Part shown: piece after piece, positions 8,041-16,282 of the stretch
Layout: each line of letters begins with the position of its first letter
How positions within the stretch are numbered: the stretch's first letter is position 1
Assembly (NCBI GenBank): GCA_031550085.1
Contig: JAVBOY010000056.1
Coordinates: forward strand, 15,015 to 79,014
Origin: UBA4417 sp031550085
GTDB lineage: Bacteria; Bacteroidota; Bacteroidia; Bacteroidales; UBA4417
Direction: 5' to 3'
Length of the DNA: 64,000 bases
The notes under the pieces: model-generated
Database searches by the model: none
The model's input: the letters and a program-made list of their open reading frames with translations, nothing else
What the model was told of the DNA's origin: nothing
Position numbers and translations under genes: made by a program

Positions 8041-10519
8041 TTTTTCCGGTACCTGATCCGCCTCCGTTACCCATACGGCCTTGTTCGTCGTCCGATGCCG
8101 ATTTGCGTTGGCGCGGTTGAATATCTTGTTTCCCGAAACGATAACTTACACTAAGCCAAACTTGGCGGCTTTCCCAGCGCCAAACGCCATCCGTCTTGGT
8201 ACCGTCCGGATAGCTTTCTTTTTCTTCCCAGCTGCCGCTGGAGTTGAGCAGGTCATTCACCGAAACACGGGCCGTTAGCTTTTTATCGAAAAATGTTTTC
8301 TTCAATCCGGCGCTAAGTGAAAACTGCGATCGCGAGTCCGAAAAAGTTTCGCGGCTTTTGGGATGATAATTGCAAGTGAGTTCGGCGGTAAAATTTTTCG
8401 GCAAGGTAAAATATTGTCCCGACCAGAGCCCGAAAGAATAGTTGGGCTTGTCTTTGTTGTTCACTTTGTAAGTACCATAATCAAAATCAACAACACTAAG
8501 GTTTGCCCAGAGATAGTTGCTCGACATCCACCATTTGGTGATGTTTCCCTGGAAACTGATATCGGCATAAATGGATTGGCCTTTTCCGATATTTTGTGGA
8601 ATGCTGGTGGTTATGTTTGTGGCTGTGTCAAAATATTGGATCCTGGAGTAATCGTCTTTCTCGTAATTGTACCCGATGGAGGTAAACAATTTGTTGAAAA
8701 ACGAATGCGAAATATCTACCGTGTGTGTGTATTGCGGCTTTAAACCGGGATTTCCCATTGAAATAGAATAGGGGCCATCGCGGTATATAAACGGGTTTAA
8801 ATTTCGATAGTTCGGGCGTGAAAGCCGGTACCGGTACGAAACATCAAGGGCTTGATTCTTGGTTAATTGCTGATGGAAATTGATGTTGGGGAATAACCCG
8901 CCGTACGGTTTTTGGTCGTTTGTAATATCCGGGTTCAAAAGATGTCCTTTGGTGTCGGTCAATTCGTACCGCAAACCCAATTGCAAGCTTGTTTTTTCAC
9001 TAAATTGTTTGTTTACAATGGCATAAGCGGCAAAAATATTCTCGTTGTAAATAAAATGGTTGGTGCGGGTAGAATCCATCACCGATTCCAAATAACTTTT
9101 TTGGTCGTTATCGTTTTCCACAAAACTGACTTTTATACCGGCTTCGAGGCTTAACGTCTTGGTAAACGGATGCATATAATCCGACTTGAACGACAAAATA
9201 TCTGAAGTAATCGGCCGTTGCAACAAATAGTTTTCTATTCTGTAAGGATTTTGAGAAAAATCATCCCCCATATAATACCGGGTATTCTCAGTTCCCTTGT
9301 AGTCCGTATTGCGTTGTACATAGTCGACATCAAACGAAAGAAAACGGCCGGTGCTGTCGAATGTATGCTTGTAATTGAGGTTAAAGGTGTTGTTCCCGGA
9401 TGAGTTTTCACTATTATTTTGCTCGCGGTAAGAAGAATCGAGGACATCCTGATTAAAAATCCGTGTATTGGAATAGTTATCGTTGTCGCTGCTCCATCCC
9501 TGACTGCGCCACAAAAAACCGACCACATTTTTTTTGTCGATATAATAATCGGCGCCTAATTTGAAACTTTGGTTTTTTGAGGACCCACCGCTTTGCCAGT
9601 CTTCCCCGTCTCCCCTGTTGGTTTCGAAGCGATTACCGTTAGCGAGTTCCCGGGTGTAAACCGAACTGTTTTTGTAAGGATAGTAAGAATTGTTGGCGCT
9701 TCCGTACAAGATCCACTTGCCCGAACGGAAACTCAAATCAGCTCCTTCGCTGTGTTTGACCTTGTTTCCGGCATAACCTCCCGATGCATAAACCGATCCG
9801 TTGATACCGATGTTGTTGTTGCGTTTGGTTTTGATGTTGATAATTCCGGCGGCGCCTTCGGCATCGTATTTCGACGAAGGATTGTTCATCACTTCGATTT
9901 TTTCGATTTGGTCGCTCGACATGTTTTTAAGCAGAGCCGACAAGGCTTCGCCCGAAACATACGTCGGCTTGTCGTCGAGCAAAATCGTGATTCCCGATTT
10001 GCCGTTCAGGGTGATGTTGTCGTTATTATCCACCGTCACGCCCGGAACTTTTTTGAGCAATTCCAGCACATTGTCTCCGGTGGTGGTGGGATTTTCGGCG
10101 ACATTCATCACGATTTTCCCGGCTTGGTGCTCAATCAACGGTTTTTGGGAAATAACTTCAACACCGGCCAATTGGGTCGCTTCTGTTTCAAGGAGAATCT
10201 CTCCCAAATTTACTTCCGAGTCCGATTTTTTCAGTTCGACCGGAATCTCCTTTTTTTTGTAACCGAGCATGGAAGCCATCAAGGTATATTTGCCTTGGGA
10301 AACCGGTTCGATCAGAAATTTCCCGTTTCCATCGGCAAACAGGGCAGCCACTTGAGTAGAATCAGGCAATTTGAGTAATTGAACGCCCACCGCCGGAATG
10401 CTTTCCCGGGTTTTGGAGTCTAAAAAAACTCCGGAAATTTTTCCGCTTTTTTGTGCAAACGATGAAACAGTAAAGACTAAGGAGAGGAAGAAGATAAAAG
10501 CAACCGGGAGTTTTTTCAT
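8030..10519 (-). CDS. TonB-dependent outer membrane receptor
   Basis: 829 residues starting MKKLPVAFIFF, with a signal peptide ending at SSFAQ. Residues about 26-105 form a carboxypeptidase-regulatory-like domain (SGVFLDSKTRESIPAVGVQL). About 125-230 is the plug (GDNVLELLKKVPGVTVDNND; AEGAAGIINIKTKR). The rest is an outer-membrane beta-barrel of the OMP_b-brl_3 type (LSRPNYRNLNPF; NPGLKPQYTH). It ends with a polar Gly/Ser-rich tail (GNGGGSGTGKTGS) after the last strand, which is somewhat unusual. It should import or sense a ligand across the outer membrane using TonB energy. There is no SusD-like partner next to it, so a glycan-uptake system is not supported and the ligand is unknown. Confidence 0.88.
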   Translation of the reverse strand: MKKLPVAFIFFLSLVFTVSSFAQKSGKISGVFLDSKTRESIPAVGVQLLKLPDSTQVAALFADGNGKFLIEPVSQGKYTLMASMLGYKKKEIPVELKKSDSEVNLGEILLETEATQLAGVEVISQKPLIEHQAGKIVMNVAENPTTTGDNVLELLKKVPGVTVDNNDNITLNGKSGITILLDDKPTYVSGEALSALLKNMSSDQIEKIEVMNNPSSKYDAEGAAGIINIKTKRNNNIGINGSVYASGGYAGNKVKHSEGADLSFRSGKWILYGSANNSYYPYKNSSVYTRELANGNRFETNRGDGEDWQSGGSSKNQSFKLGADYYIDKKNVVGFLWRSQGWSSDNDNYSNTRIFNQDVLDSSYREQNNSENSSGNNTFNLNYKHTFDSTGRFLSFDVDYVQRNTDYKGTENTRYYMGDDFSQNPYRIENYLLQRPITSDILSFKSDYMHPFTKTLSLEAGIKVSFVENDNDQKSYLESVMDSTRTNHFIYNENIFAAYAIVNKQFSEKTSLQLGLRYELTDTKGHLLNPDITNDQKPYGGLFPNINFHQQLTKNQALDVSYRYRLSRPNYRNLNPFIYRDGPYSISMGNPGLKPQYTHTVDISHSFFNKLFTSIGYNYEKDDYSRIQYFDTATNITTSIPQNIGKGQSIYADISFQGNITKWWMSSNYLWANLSVVDFDYGTYKVNNKDKPNYSFGLWSGQYFTLPKNFTAELTCNYHPKSRETFSDSRSQFSLSAGLKKTFFDKKLTARVSVNDLLNSSGSWEEKESYPDGTKTDGVWRWESRQVWLSVSYRFGKQDIQPRQRKSASDDEQGRMGNGGGSGTGKTGS

Positions 10520-10546
10520 AAATTAATCCTATTAAGAAAAAAGCAC

Positions 10547-10562
10547 TGTTATCTTGATAACA
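10547..10562. promoter_or_regulatory. inverted repeat upstream of TonB-dependent receptor
   Basis: TGTTATC-TT-GATAACA is a perfect 7-bp inverted repeat with a 2-base centre, 28 bp before the receptor ATG. The size and position suit an operator for a dimeric regulator. No known box was matched. Confidence 0.4.
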
Positions 10563-10664
10563 AGAAAACACGAAAATTATTGTAAGCCTTTTCATGCAAA
10601 AAGTAACTTATGTGACGTCGCAGGGCACAGAAAAGTTACAAAAAAGCTATTTTTTCTTAATAAA

Positions 10665-11279
10665 CTATTTAATACGAAGGGAAAGCAGGTGTTTATCTTC
10701 CAAAAAACCATCCAGTTTGTCGCCGATAGCCACGGGTCCGACTCCTTTCGGCGTTCCGGTAAAAATATAATCGCCGGTTTTCAATGTCATAAATTGCGAC
10801 ACATAAGCGATAAGTTGATCGAAATTAAAAATCATATCGCCCGAATTGCCTTGTTGAACGGTTTTTTCGTTGATTTCCAAGTGAAAATTAATATTATTTA
10901 TATCCGCAAAGGCCTCTTTGGGAACGAACTCTTTGCTTAAAGGCGCCGAATAGTCGAATCCTTTGGCTTTTTCCCAGGGCAAGCCCTTGGCCTGCTGCTG
11001 AAATTGCAAGTCGCGCGCCGTAAAATCGATCCCGATTCCGATGGCATCGTAATAAGTGTGGGCGTATTTTTCGGAAATGCATTTTCCTACTTTACAAATC
11101 CGAAGCACCAGTTCGAGTTCGTAATGCAGGTTTTGGGTGAAATTGGGGTAAAAAAACGGGTGATTCCGCTGAAAAATAGCCGTGTCAGGTTTTAGGAAAA
11201 ACACCGGTTCGCTGGGGATTTGGTTACCCAGTTCCAAAATATGCTCACGGTAATTGTGGCCGATGCAGATCAGTTTCAT
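10665..11279 (-). CDS. fumarylacetoacetate hydrolase family protein
   Basis: 204 residues from the ATG at 11279 (MKLICIGHNYREHILELGN). The open frame extends further upstream but only into non-conserved sequence before the exonuclease gene. FAH-family features are visible: EPVFFLKPDTAI, HYELELVLRI with metal-binding acidic residues, GIGIDFTARDLQ, DYIFTGTPKGVGPV. Such enzymes hydrolyse or decarboxylate acylpyruvates or related 2-oxo acids with a divalent metal. The length suits a minimal YcgM-type member. It is the third gene of a tight minus-strand run (rex, exonuclease, this gene). The precise substrate cannot be inferred. Confidence 0.85.
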   Translation of the reverse strand: MKLICIGHNYREHILELGNQIPSEPVFFLKPDTAIFQRNHPFFYPNFTQNLHYELELVLRICKVGKCISEKYAHTYYDAIGIGIDFTARDLQFQQQAKGLPWEKAKGFDYSAPLSKEFVPKEAFADINNINFHLEINEKTVQQGNSGDMIFNFDQLIAYVSQFMTLKTGDYIFTGTPKGVGPVAIGDKLDGFLEDKHLLSLRIK

Positions 11280-11308
11280 GCCTTTATCTTCGTCTAAATC
11301 ACGGAAAA

Positions 11309-12118
11309 TTATTTCTTTCCAAAATCCCGCATTTTGACGGCGGTAATTACTTTTTTGGTCGAAAGCGGGAAATCCGATTTCATCATCCAATCGTAATAAG
11401 AGGGTTCGATGGTGAAAACCTCGCTGACAAGGCGGTTTTTGTATTTGCCGAAATTAAAAACCTCTTCTCCTTTGTCGTTTAATGCCAAATGACCGACCAA
11501 ATCCGCAAACTGGTGATAAGTACTGAAAGTGCTCAACGACTTGATGTTATTCACGACCGGAACGGAGGTAACGCCCTCTTTTTCGGTATATTCTACGTTT
11601 TCATATCGGTCCAGTTGGGCTTTTAAAATTTCGTAGGTAGCTTGGGTGTCGGCCTCGGCCGAATGGGCGTTGATCAACTCTTGCGCGCAATAAAACTTAT
11701 AGGCCGCTTTTAGGGTGCGGGGTTCCATTTTGTGAAAAATATTTTGCACATCCACCAGATACCGGTTTTTAAGGTCAAACTCGAATCCGGCGCGTAAAAA
11801 TTCTTCTACCAATAGCGGCACATCGAACTTGAGGCTATTGTATCCGGCCAGGTCACTGTTATCGATAAAAGCGATTAAATCGCCCGCCAAATCACGAAAA
11901 TAAGGCTCGTTTTTTACATTTTCGTTTGAGATTCCGTGGATTTGATAAGCTTCGTTCGGAATCGGAATTCCGGGATTTACCAAGTGGCGGCGAGCTTTCT
12001 CGGTTCCATCGGGAAAAATTTTCAACAAAGCGATTTCGACAATGCGGTCTTTGCCCACATTGACTCCGGTAGTTTCCAAATCAAAAACAATAAGCGGACG
12101 CGTGAGATTCAGGTTCAT
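11309..12118 (-). CDS. DnaQ-like 3'-5' exonuclease
   Basis: 269 residues. A DEDDh exonuclease domain occupies roughly residues 1-175. Motif I is VFDLETTGV, motif II GYNSLKFDVPLL, and motif III HSAEADTQATYEIL with the His and Asp of the DEDDh class. The C-terminal about 80 residues (FNFGKYKNRLVSEVF, YYDWMMKSDFPLSTKK) are an extension often found in Bacteroidota homologues annotated as Pol III epsilon-like exonucleases. No polymerase or BRCT part is present. It sits 15 bp after rex and 29 bp before the FAH gene, probably as one transcript. Confidence 0.87.
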   Translation of the reverse strand: MNLNLTRPLIVFDLETTGVNVGKDRIVEIALLKIFPDGTEKARRHLVNPGIPIPNEAYQIHGISNENVKNEPYFRDLAGDLIAFIDNSDLAGYNSLKFDVPLLVEEFLRAGFEFDLKNRYLVDVQNIFHKMEPRTLKAAYKFYCAQELINAHSAEADTQATYEILKAQLDRYENVEYTEKEGVTSVPVVNNIKSLSTFSTYHQFADLVGHLALNDKGEEVFNFGKYKNRLVSEVFTIEPSYYDWMMKSDFPLSTKKVITAVKMRDFGKK

Positions 12119-12133
12119 GGTATTTAGTAAAGG

Positions 12134-12763
12134 TTACTTTGATTTTTTTACAAAATAGGAAAGTTTTTCGAGTGACGTAATGATATCGTACTCTTCCAAA
12201 TGCACGTGCTTGGGAACTTGCAGCGGTTTCGGCGTAAAATTCAAAAAGCCTTTGATTCCGGCATTCGAAAGTTTCTGTACCAATTCGGGAGCTGCATCAG
12301 CCGGAACCGTTAAAACAGCAATCGAAATATTTTCCCGGCGGACGATTTCTTCCAATTGGTCTTGGCTGTAGCACAAAACATCCGAAAAGGTTTTGCCGAT
12401 TTTCTCGGGATTGATATCGAATGCAGCACAAATGGACAATTTGGAACGCTTGCCGTTAAAATAGCCGATAATGGCTTGTCCCAGATTTCCAACTCCTACA
12501 ACAGCCACACGTTCCCCGTTTTTGCTATCCAGAATTTCGCCGATTAATTCAGCCAGGTCCTTGACGTTGTAACCTTGACGCAAGCTTCCCGTATAGCCGA
12601 TCAACATCATATCGCGGCGTACCTGAACGGGGGTAATCAGTTGCATTTCAGCCAGTTCGTGCGAAAAAATAAATTCCTTGCCTTTGGCAAGGCAATTCAG
12701 TAAAGTCCGCCGGTATTGGCTCAGGCGCTCAACGGTTTTGTTGGGAAGCGTTCGTGTGGGCAT
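12134..12763 (-). CDS. rex: redox-sensing transcriptional repressor Rex
   Basis: 209 residues from the ATG at 12763 (MPTRTLPNKTVERLSQYRRT). Codons further upstream lie in the predicted leader. The N-terminal winged helix (about 1-75) includes ELAEMQLITPVQVRRDMMLI. The NAD(H)-binding Rossmann domain starts at VAVVGVGNLGQAIIGYF. Rex dimers bind operators when NADH/NAD is low and release them when NADH rises, so they control fermentative and hydrogen metabolism genes. That fits the HydG gene in this window, although no direct link is shown. A promoter box and a long inverted repeat lie just upstream and may serve autoregulation. Confidence 0.93.
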   Translation of the reverse strand: MPTRTLPNKTVERLSQYRRTLLNCLAKGKEFIFSHELAEMQLITPVQVRRDMMLIGYTGSLRQGYNVKDLAELIGEILDSKNGERVAVVGVGNLGQAIIGYFNGKRSKLSICAAFDINPEKIGKTFSDVLCYSQDQLEEIVRRENISIAVLTVPADAAPELVQKLSNAGIKGFLNFTPKPLQVPKHVHLEEYDIITSLEKLSYFVKKSK

Positions 12764-12782
12764 TGGATTGGATTTTAGGGTG

Positions 12783-12811
12783 TTGTAAGCAAATTTCATT
12801 TGAACTTACAA
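12783..12811. promoter_or_regulatory. long inverted repeat over the rex transcription start
   Basis: Outer arms TTGTAAG and CTTACAA are perfect. Inside them CAAAT-TTC-ATTTG forms a second paired segment, so nearly the whole 29 bp is symmetric. It lies directly downstream of the rex -7 box (12816-12823), so it would cover the start of transcription. A Rex autoregulatory operator or 5' hairpin is the natural guess. It was not matched to a published Rex box. Confidence 0.45.
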
Positions 12812-12815
12812 TAGC

Positions 12816-12823
12816 CAAAGGTA
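12816..12823 (-). promoter_or_regulatory. -7 box of rex promoter
   Basis: TACCTTTG on the minus strand is a perfect TAnnTTTG match 53 bp before the rex ATG, in the gap after dprA. It suggests that rex, the exonuclease and the FAH gene are transcribed separately from dprA. Confidence 0.6.
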
Positions 12824-12873
12824 ATAAAAATATAGTATGGGTTTGGAGGGAAGCGAATGTGTTCTGTTTACAA

Positions 12874-13980
12874 CTACCCATTCAACTTATAAACCTTTCC
12901 CGGAAGGCATTGAATGGCCCGTTCAAATTCGAGGTTTAGCAAAACAGCCGCCACTTTTGAGGGCAGCAAATTGGATTCCAGGGTTAGGGTATCGATATCG
13001 GTTTCAGGACGTTTTTTCAGGATATCCAAAATCCCTTGTTCTTCGGGTGAAAATGTGGCAAACAGGTCTCGTTGCATTTTGCCCGGTTTTTTGGTTTTCT
13101 TGTCCCAATTCAGGAAATAACGGATATCGTCGGCGGAAGTAATCAAATTGGCTACATTGGTGCGGATTAAGTTGTTGCATCCGGTGCTCATGGCATCACC
13201 TACGCGTCCGGGAACCGCAAATACGTCCCGGTTATAGGAATTTGCCAGATTGGCGGTAATAAGCGCTCCGCCAGAACTTCCGGCTTCAATTACCACCAAG
13301 GCATCACACATTCCGGCAATGATGCGGTTTCGACGTGGGAAATTCACGGCGTCGGGTTTGGTTTCACTGATGTATTCGGTAAGCAATCCGCCCTGTTGAA
13401 GCATTCTTTCTGCCAGGCTTTGGTGTTGGGACGGGTACAACATATCCAAGCCGTGGCCCAAAACACCTACTGTTTCCAATCCGTTCTCCAGCGAACATTT
13501 ATGAGCCTGGGCATCTACGCCGTAGGCCAGTCCGCTGACAACCAATAGTTGGTCGGATGTTAACTCCTCGATTAGTTTTTTGCAACATTCCTTCCCATAG
13601 GCGGTTACATTTCGGGTGCCTACAATTCCCAGCACTTTTAAGTTGTTTAAGTCGGCAGAGCCTTTGTAGAACAACAAAACCGGACTGTCGGGGCATTGTT
13701 TTAAACGGATGGGATATTGCGGATCGGTAAAAAATAGCGGCCGGATGTTGCGGTTTGTCATAAACCGGATTTCTTTTTCGGCCCGGCTTTGTGCCTCATG
13801 AGAATAATTCAGGGAGGTTGCCGTTTGCTCGCCGATTCCGGGAATTTTTAACAGCGTGGTCTTTTTTTCTTTAAAAACAGCTTCTGCGCTGCCACAGTAT
13901 GCAATCAGCGATTTTGCATTGATACTGCCGATTCCGGGCACTAACGTGAGTGCTATCTGGAAAAACAAGGATTTGTCCAT
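12874..13980 (-). CDS. dprA: DNA-processing protein DprA
   Basis: 368 residues. The N-terminal helix-hairpin-helix region (TLVPGIGSINAKSLIAYCGS) is followed by the Rossmann-like DprA core. Typical motifs are GIVGTRNVTAYGKECCKKLI, VVSGLAYGVDAQAHKCSLE, LGHGLDMLYPSQHQ, FPRRNRIIAGMCDALVVIEA and SGGALITANLANSYNRDVFA. A C-terminal winged-helix segment (about 305-368) ends LPGKVYKLNG. DprA binds incoming single-stranded DNA and loads RecA during natural transformation. Length and motifs are complete. It starts 6 bp after the MCE gene stop, so the two are probably cotranscribed. Confidence 0.94.
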   Translation of the reverse strand: MDKSLFFQIALTLVPGIGSINAKSLIAYCGSAEAVFKEKKTTLLKIPGIGEQTATSLNYSHEAQSRAEKEIRFMTNRNIRPLFFTDPQYPIRLKQCPDSPVLLFYKGSADLNNLKVLGIVGTRNVTAYGKECCKKLIEELTSDQLLVVSGLAYGVDAQAHKCSLENGLETVGVLGHGLDMLYPSQHQSLAERMLQQGGLLTEYISETKPDAVNFPRRNRIIAGMCDALVVIEAGSSGGALITANLANSYNRDVFAVPGRVGDAMSTGCNNLIRTNVANLITSADDIRYFLNWDKKTKKPGKMQRDLFATFSPEEQGILDILKKRPETDIDTLTLESNLLPSKVAAVLLNLEFERAIQCLPGKVYKLNG

Positions 13981-13986
13981 CCAAAA

Positions 13987-14979
13987 CTATTTTGCTTGGG
14001 GTTCCTGGTATTGCATCCGCTTTTTGCTTAGCGGAAAAACGGATATGTTGATGTAGCGGTTCGGATGCAATTTGAAGTCTTCCAAAAGTTGGTTCAATTG
14101 TTTGCTTGCCGTTTCCAGATTATTGTATAGCTTGGGATCATTCAAAAGCAATGCTGCCGAGCCTTGTCCCGAATTTATTTTTTCTACGGCTTCATTAACT
14201 TGCAATACGGCATGGTTTACATCGCGTAATGTTTGTCCCACATTTGCCTTTGCAAGGGTATCGCTTATGGATGAAAAGTTTGATAAAATCCGGTTGATAT
14301 TTGTTTCATTACTTCGGAACGTTTGTGTCAACGATTCGAGGTTCAGGATGATGCGTTCGATACTTTTCCGTTTTCCGGTGACCAAAGTATCGAGCCCGAG
14401 CGAAGTCCGTTCCAGATTATACAATGTCCGGCGAATGCTGGCAAATGACAGTTCCAGATTCTGGAGCGTGGTTTCATTGAATACGCTTTGAACGATGGAC
14501 AATGCCGTATCAAGCGACGTCATCAGGTTTTCGGCTTTTACTTTCAGCGGTAAAACTTGTTGGCTTACTTCCTGTTGCAGGCTGCTAGACATTTTGGATG
14601 TCAACGTGTCGCCGTTTTTTGCCAATGTGGCTGCATTTCCCAATAACAATTCAATGTTTTTTGTTCCCAAGAGATCAAGGCTGTGAATTCGTGCAACGGT
14701 ATTGGAAGGAATTTCAATTTTGTCATAAATGGTCATTTGCACGAGCAAACGTCCGGAATGGGCATTTTCAAAACTGACTTGTTCGACTTTTCCTACGGCG
14801 AAACCATGAATGGTAATTTTTGCCCCCCGGCCTAAGCCGTCGACCTCGTTGTAGATTGCATAAAATGTACGATGTTTCCGGAAAATATTTTTCCCTTTCA
14901 GAAAATTGACTCCCAGCAAAAAGCCTAAGACCACAAGAAGCGCAAACAGTCCGATTTTTAATTCCCGTGAGATTTTCAT
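13987..14979 (-). CDS. MlaD/MCE domain protein
   Basis: 330 residues. One N-terminal transmembrane helix (about 8-26, IGLFALLVVLGFLLGVNFL) anchors the protein in the inner membrane. An MCE/MlaD beta-barrel domain follows (about 38-115; TFYAIYNEVDGLGRGAKITI, GFAVGKVEQVSF, VARIHSLDLLGTKNIEL). A long helical region up to the C-terminus (ETNINRILSNFSSISDTLAK) probably forms coiled coil. MCE proteins carry phospholipids between the inner and outer membranes as hexamers with an MlaE/MlaF ABC transporter. Those partners are not in the window. It lies 36 bp after the amidase gene, but a TATCTTTG box at 15002-15009 can provide its own promoter. Confidence 0.88.
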   Translation of the reverse strand: MKISRELKIGLFALLVVLGFLLGVNFLKGKNIFRKHRTFYAIYNEVDGLGRGAKITIHGFAVGKVEQVSFENAHSGRLLVQMTIYDKIEIPSNTVARIHSLDLLGTKNIELLLGNAATLAKNGDTLTSKMSSSLQQEVSQQVLPLKVKAENLMTSLDTALSIVQSVFNETTLQNLELSFASIRRTLYNLERTSLGLDTLVTGKRKSIERIILNLESLTQTFRSNETNINRILSNFSSISDTLAKANVGQTLRDVNHAVLQVNEAVEKINSGQGSAALLLNDPKLYNNLETASKQLNQLLEDFKLHPNRYINISVFPLSKKRMQYQEPQAK

Positions 14980-15001
14980 GGCAAATCATTCAAAGTCCCC
15001 G

Positions 15002-15009
15002 CAAAGATA
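15002..15009 (-). promoter_or_regulatory. -7 box upstream of MCE gene
   Basis: TATCTTTG on the minus strand (TAnnTTTG) lies between the amidase stop and the MCE start. It predicts a short leader of about 15-20 nt. Confidence 0.45.
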
Positions 15010-15014
15010 AACAA

Positions 15015-16145
15015 TTATTCGCTTAATAATTTCTTTGCTTCTTCAATCGTAATGCGTTTGTCGTTTTTAAATGCCACGATAAAGGCGTCTTTATAGCCTT
15101 TGGCCACAATTTTGGACCGGATGCGCGAGATCTCGTCAAAACTTGCGGTACAGCCGGTCGTGTACTTGTAACTGCCGTTGTGAAAATAGCACCAGACATC
15201 TGCCAATCCCTTAAATTCAGGACTTGTGAGCGGTTTCTGATCGGGATAAAGGGCAAATTGTACCCTGAAAACCACCGGCGAGTTTACGGGCTCATCGGCC
15301 ACCGGCTGGGAAACCGGAGTTTTCGTATTGACAATATCGCTGTCGTCCTTGACCAAATCCATCGCAGTACGTTTTTCGATGGCGTATTTATATTCGCGGA
15401 ATGCCCGGTAAAGAGACAATGCAATTTGATTTTGCCCTTTTACGGTTTTCAAGTACTTTTCTTCTGTGGCATTGGATATAAAACCGATTTCAACCAAAAC
15501 GCCGGGCATTGCGGTTTTGTAAAGTACCAGAAAACCGGCTTGCTTCACTCCCCGGTTGGTCCGGTTGAGTTTGCTTGTCAGTTGGTATTGGACTTTCCCT
15601 GCAAAATCAAGGCTGTTTGTCAGGAAGCTGTTTTGCATCATGTTGAAAAAAATGGTGCCTTCCGGCGAATTCGGATCAAAACCGTCGTATTTGGCCACAT
15701 AATTTTCTTCCAAAAGGATGGATGCATTCTCCGTTTTTGCTACGGCCAGGTTTGCGTCGCTTCTGTGAAGCCCCATTACAAAGGTTTCCACTCCGTAAGG
15801 GGTTTTCGATTTACTTGAATTGCAATGGATGGAAATAAACAAATCGGCTTTATTTTCATTGGCATACCGCGCTCTTTTCCAAAGTTCCACGAAATTATCT
15901 TCCCGCCGGGTCATCAAAACTTTTACATCCGGCAAATAGGTTGTGATGTATTCTTCCAGTTTCAGCGCCACGGCAAGGGCAATGTCTTTTTCTTTGGATG
16001 TGGCTCCCAATGCGCCGGAATCTTTTCCCCCATGTCCGGCATCAATGACCACTGTATTTACTTTTTGGGCTAAACTTTTATGAAAAGATAACAATCCGCC
16101 AAGTAGAAAAATACCCACACACAGTGATTTCAATTTTGTCGACAT
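15015..16145 (-). CDS. N-acetylmuramoyl-L-alanine amidase with C-terminal SPOR-like domain
   Basis: 376 residues. The signal peptide ends about residue 26 (SFHKSLAQ). The Amidase_3 domain (about 30-245) shows TVVIDAGHGGKDSGALG with the first zinc His, a Glu in the FVELWKRARYAN segment, SIHCNSS with the second zinc His, and the catalytic Glu in MPGVLVEIGFISN. A linker leads to about 290-376 (FRVQFALYPDQKPL to the end), which looks like a SPOR peptidoglycan-binding domain. It should cleave stem peptides from murein in the periplasm, for cell separation or turnover. It is divergent from lptD. Confidence 0.9.
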   Translation of the reverse strand: MSTKLKSLCVGIFLLGGLLSFHKSLAQKVNTVVIDAGHGGKDSGALGATSKEKDIALAVALKLEEYITTYLPDVKVLMTRREDNFVELWKRARYANENKADLFISIHCNSSKSKTPYGVETFVMGLHRSDANLAVAKTENASILLEENYVAKYDGFDPNSPEGTIFFNMMQNSFLTNSLDFAGKVQYQLTSKLNRTNRGVKQAGFLVLYKTAMPGVLVEIGFISNATEEKYLKTVKGQNQIALSLYRAFREYKYAIEKRTAMDLVKDDSDIVNTKTPVSQPVADEPVNSPVVFRVQFALYPDQKPLTSPEFKGLADVWCYFHNGSYKYTTGCTASFDEISRIRSKIVAKGYKDAFIVAFKNDKRITIEEAKKLLSE

Positions 16146-16206
16146 CCGTGGATTTTGATTAGTTTTGCAAACAATTTTTTATAACAAAGAAACCCGCAAA
16201 GAAATT

Positions 16207-16240
16207 ATTGTACACACTTTCCAGAGGTGTGATTTTTTTG
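16207..16240 (+). promoter_or_regulatory. candidate lptD promoter
   Basis: ATTG at 16207-16210, a 22-bp spacer and TTTTTTTG at 16233-16240 resemble the TTTG/TAnnTTTG promoter with one mismatch in each box. If correct, transcription starts near 16247, after the earliest in-frame start codons of lptD. Confidence 0.35.
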
Positions 16241-16282
16241 CCCCGCGTCAAAATTAGTGCCTTAAATAAGTCCGGAAACGCT

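Noticed and set aside
9593..10378. 261-residue open frame on + strand inside the TonB-dependent receptor
   Set aside because: It is antisense to a gene with clear domains, is rich in Phe/Arg/Val shadow codons and has no recognisable motif.
15180..15818. 212-residue open frame opposite the murein amidase
   Set aside because: Antisense shadow; the amidase frame carries all catalytic residues.
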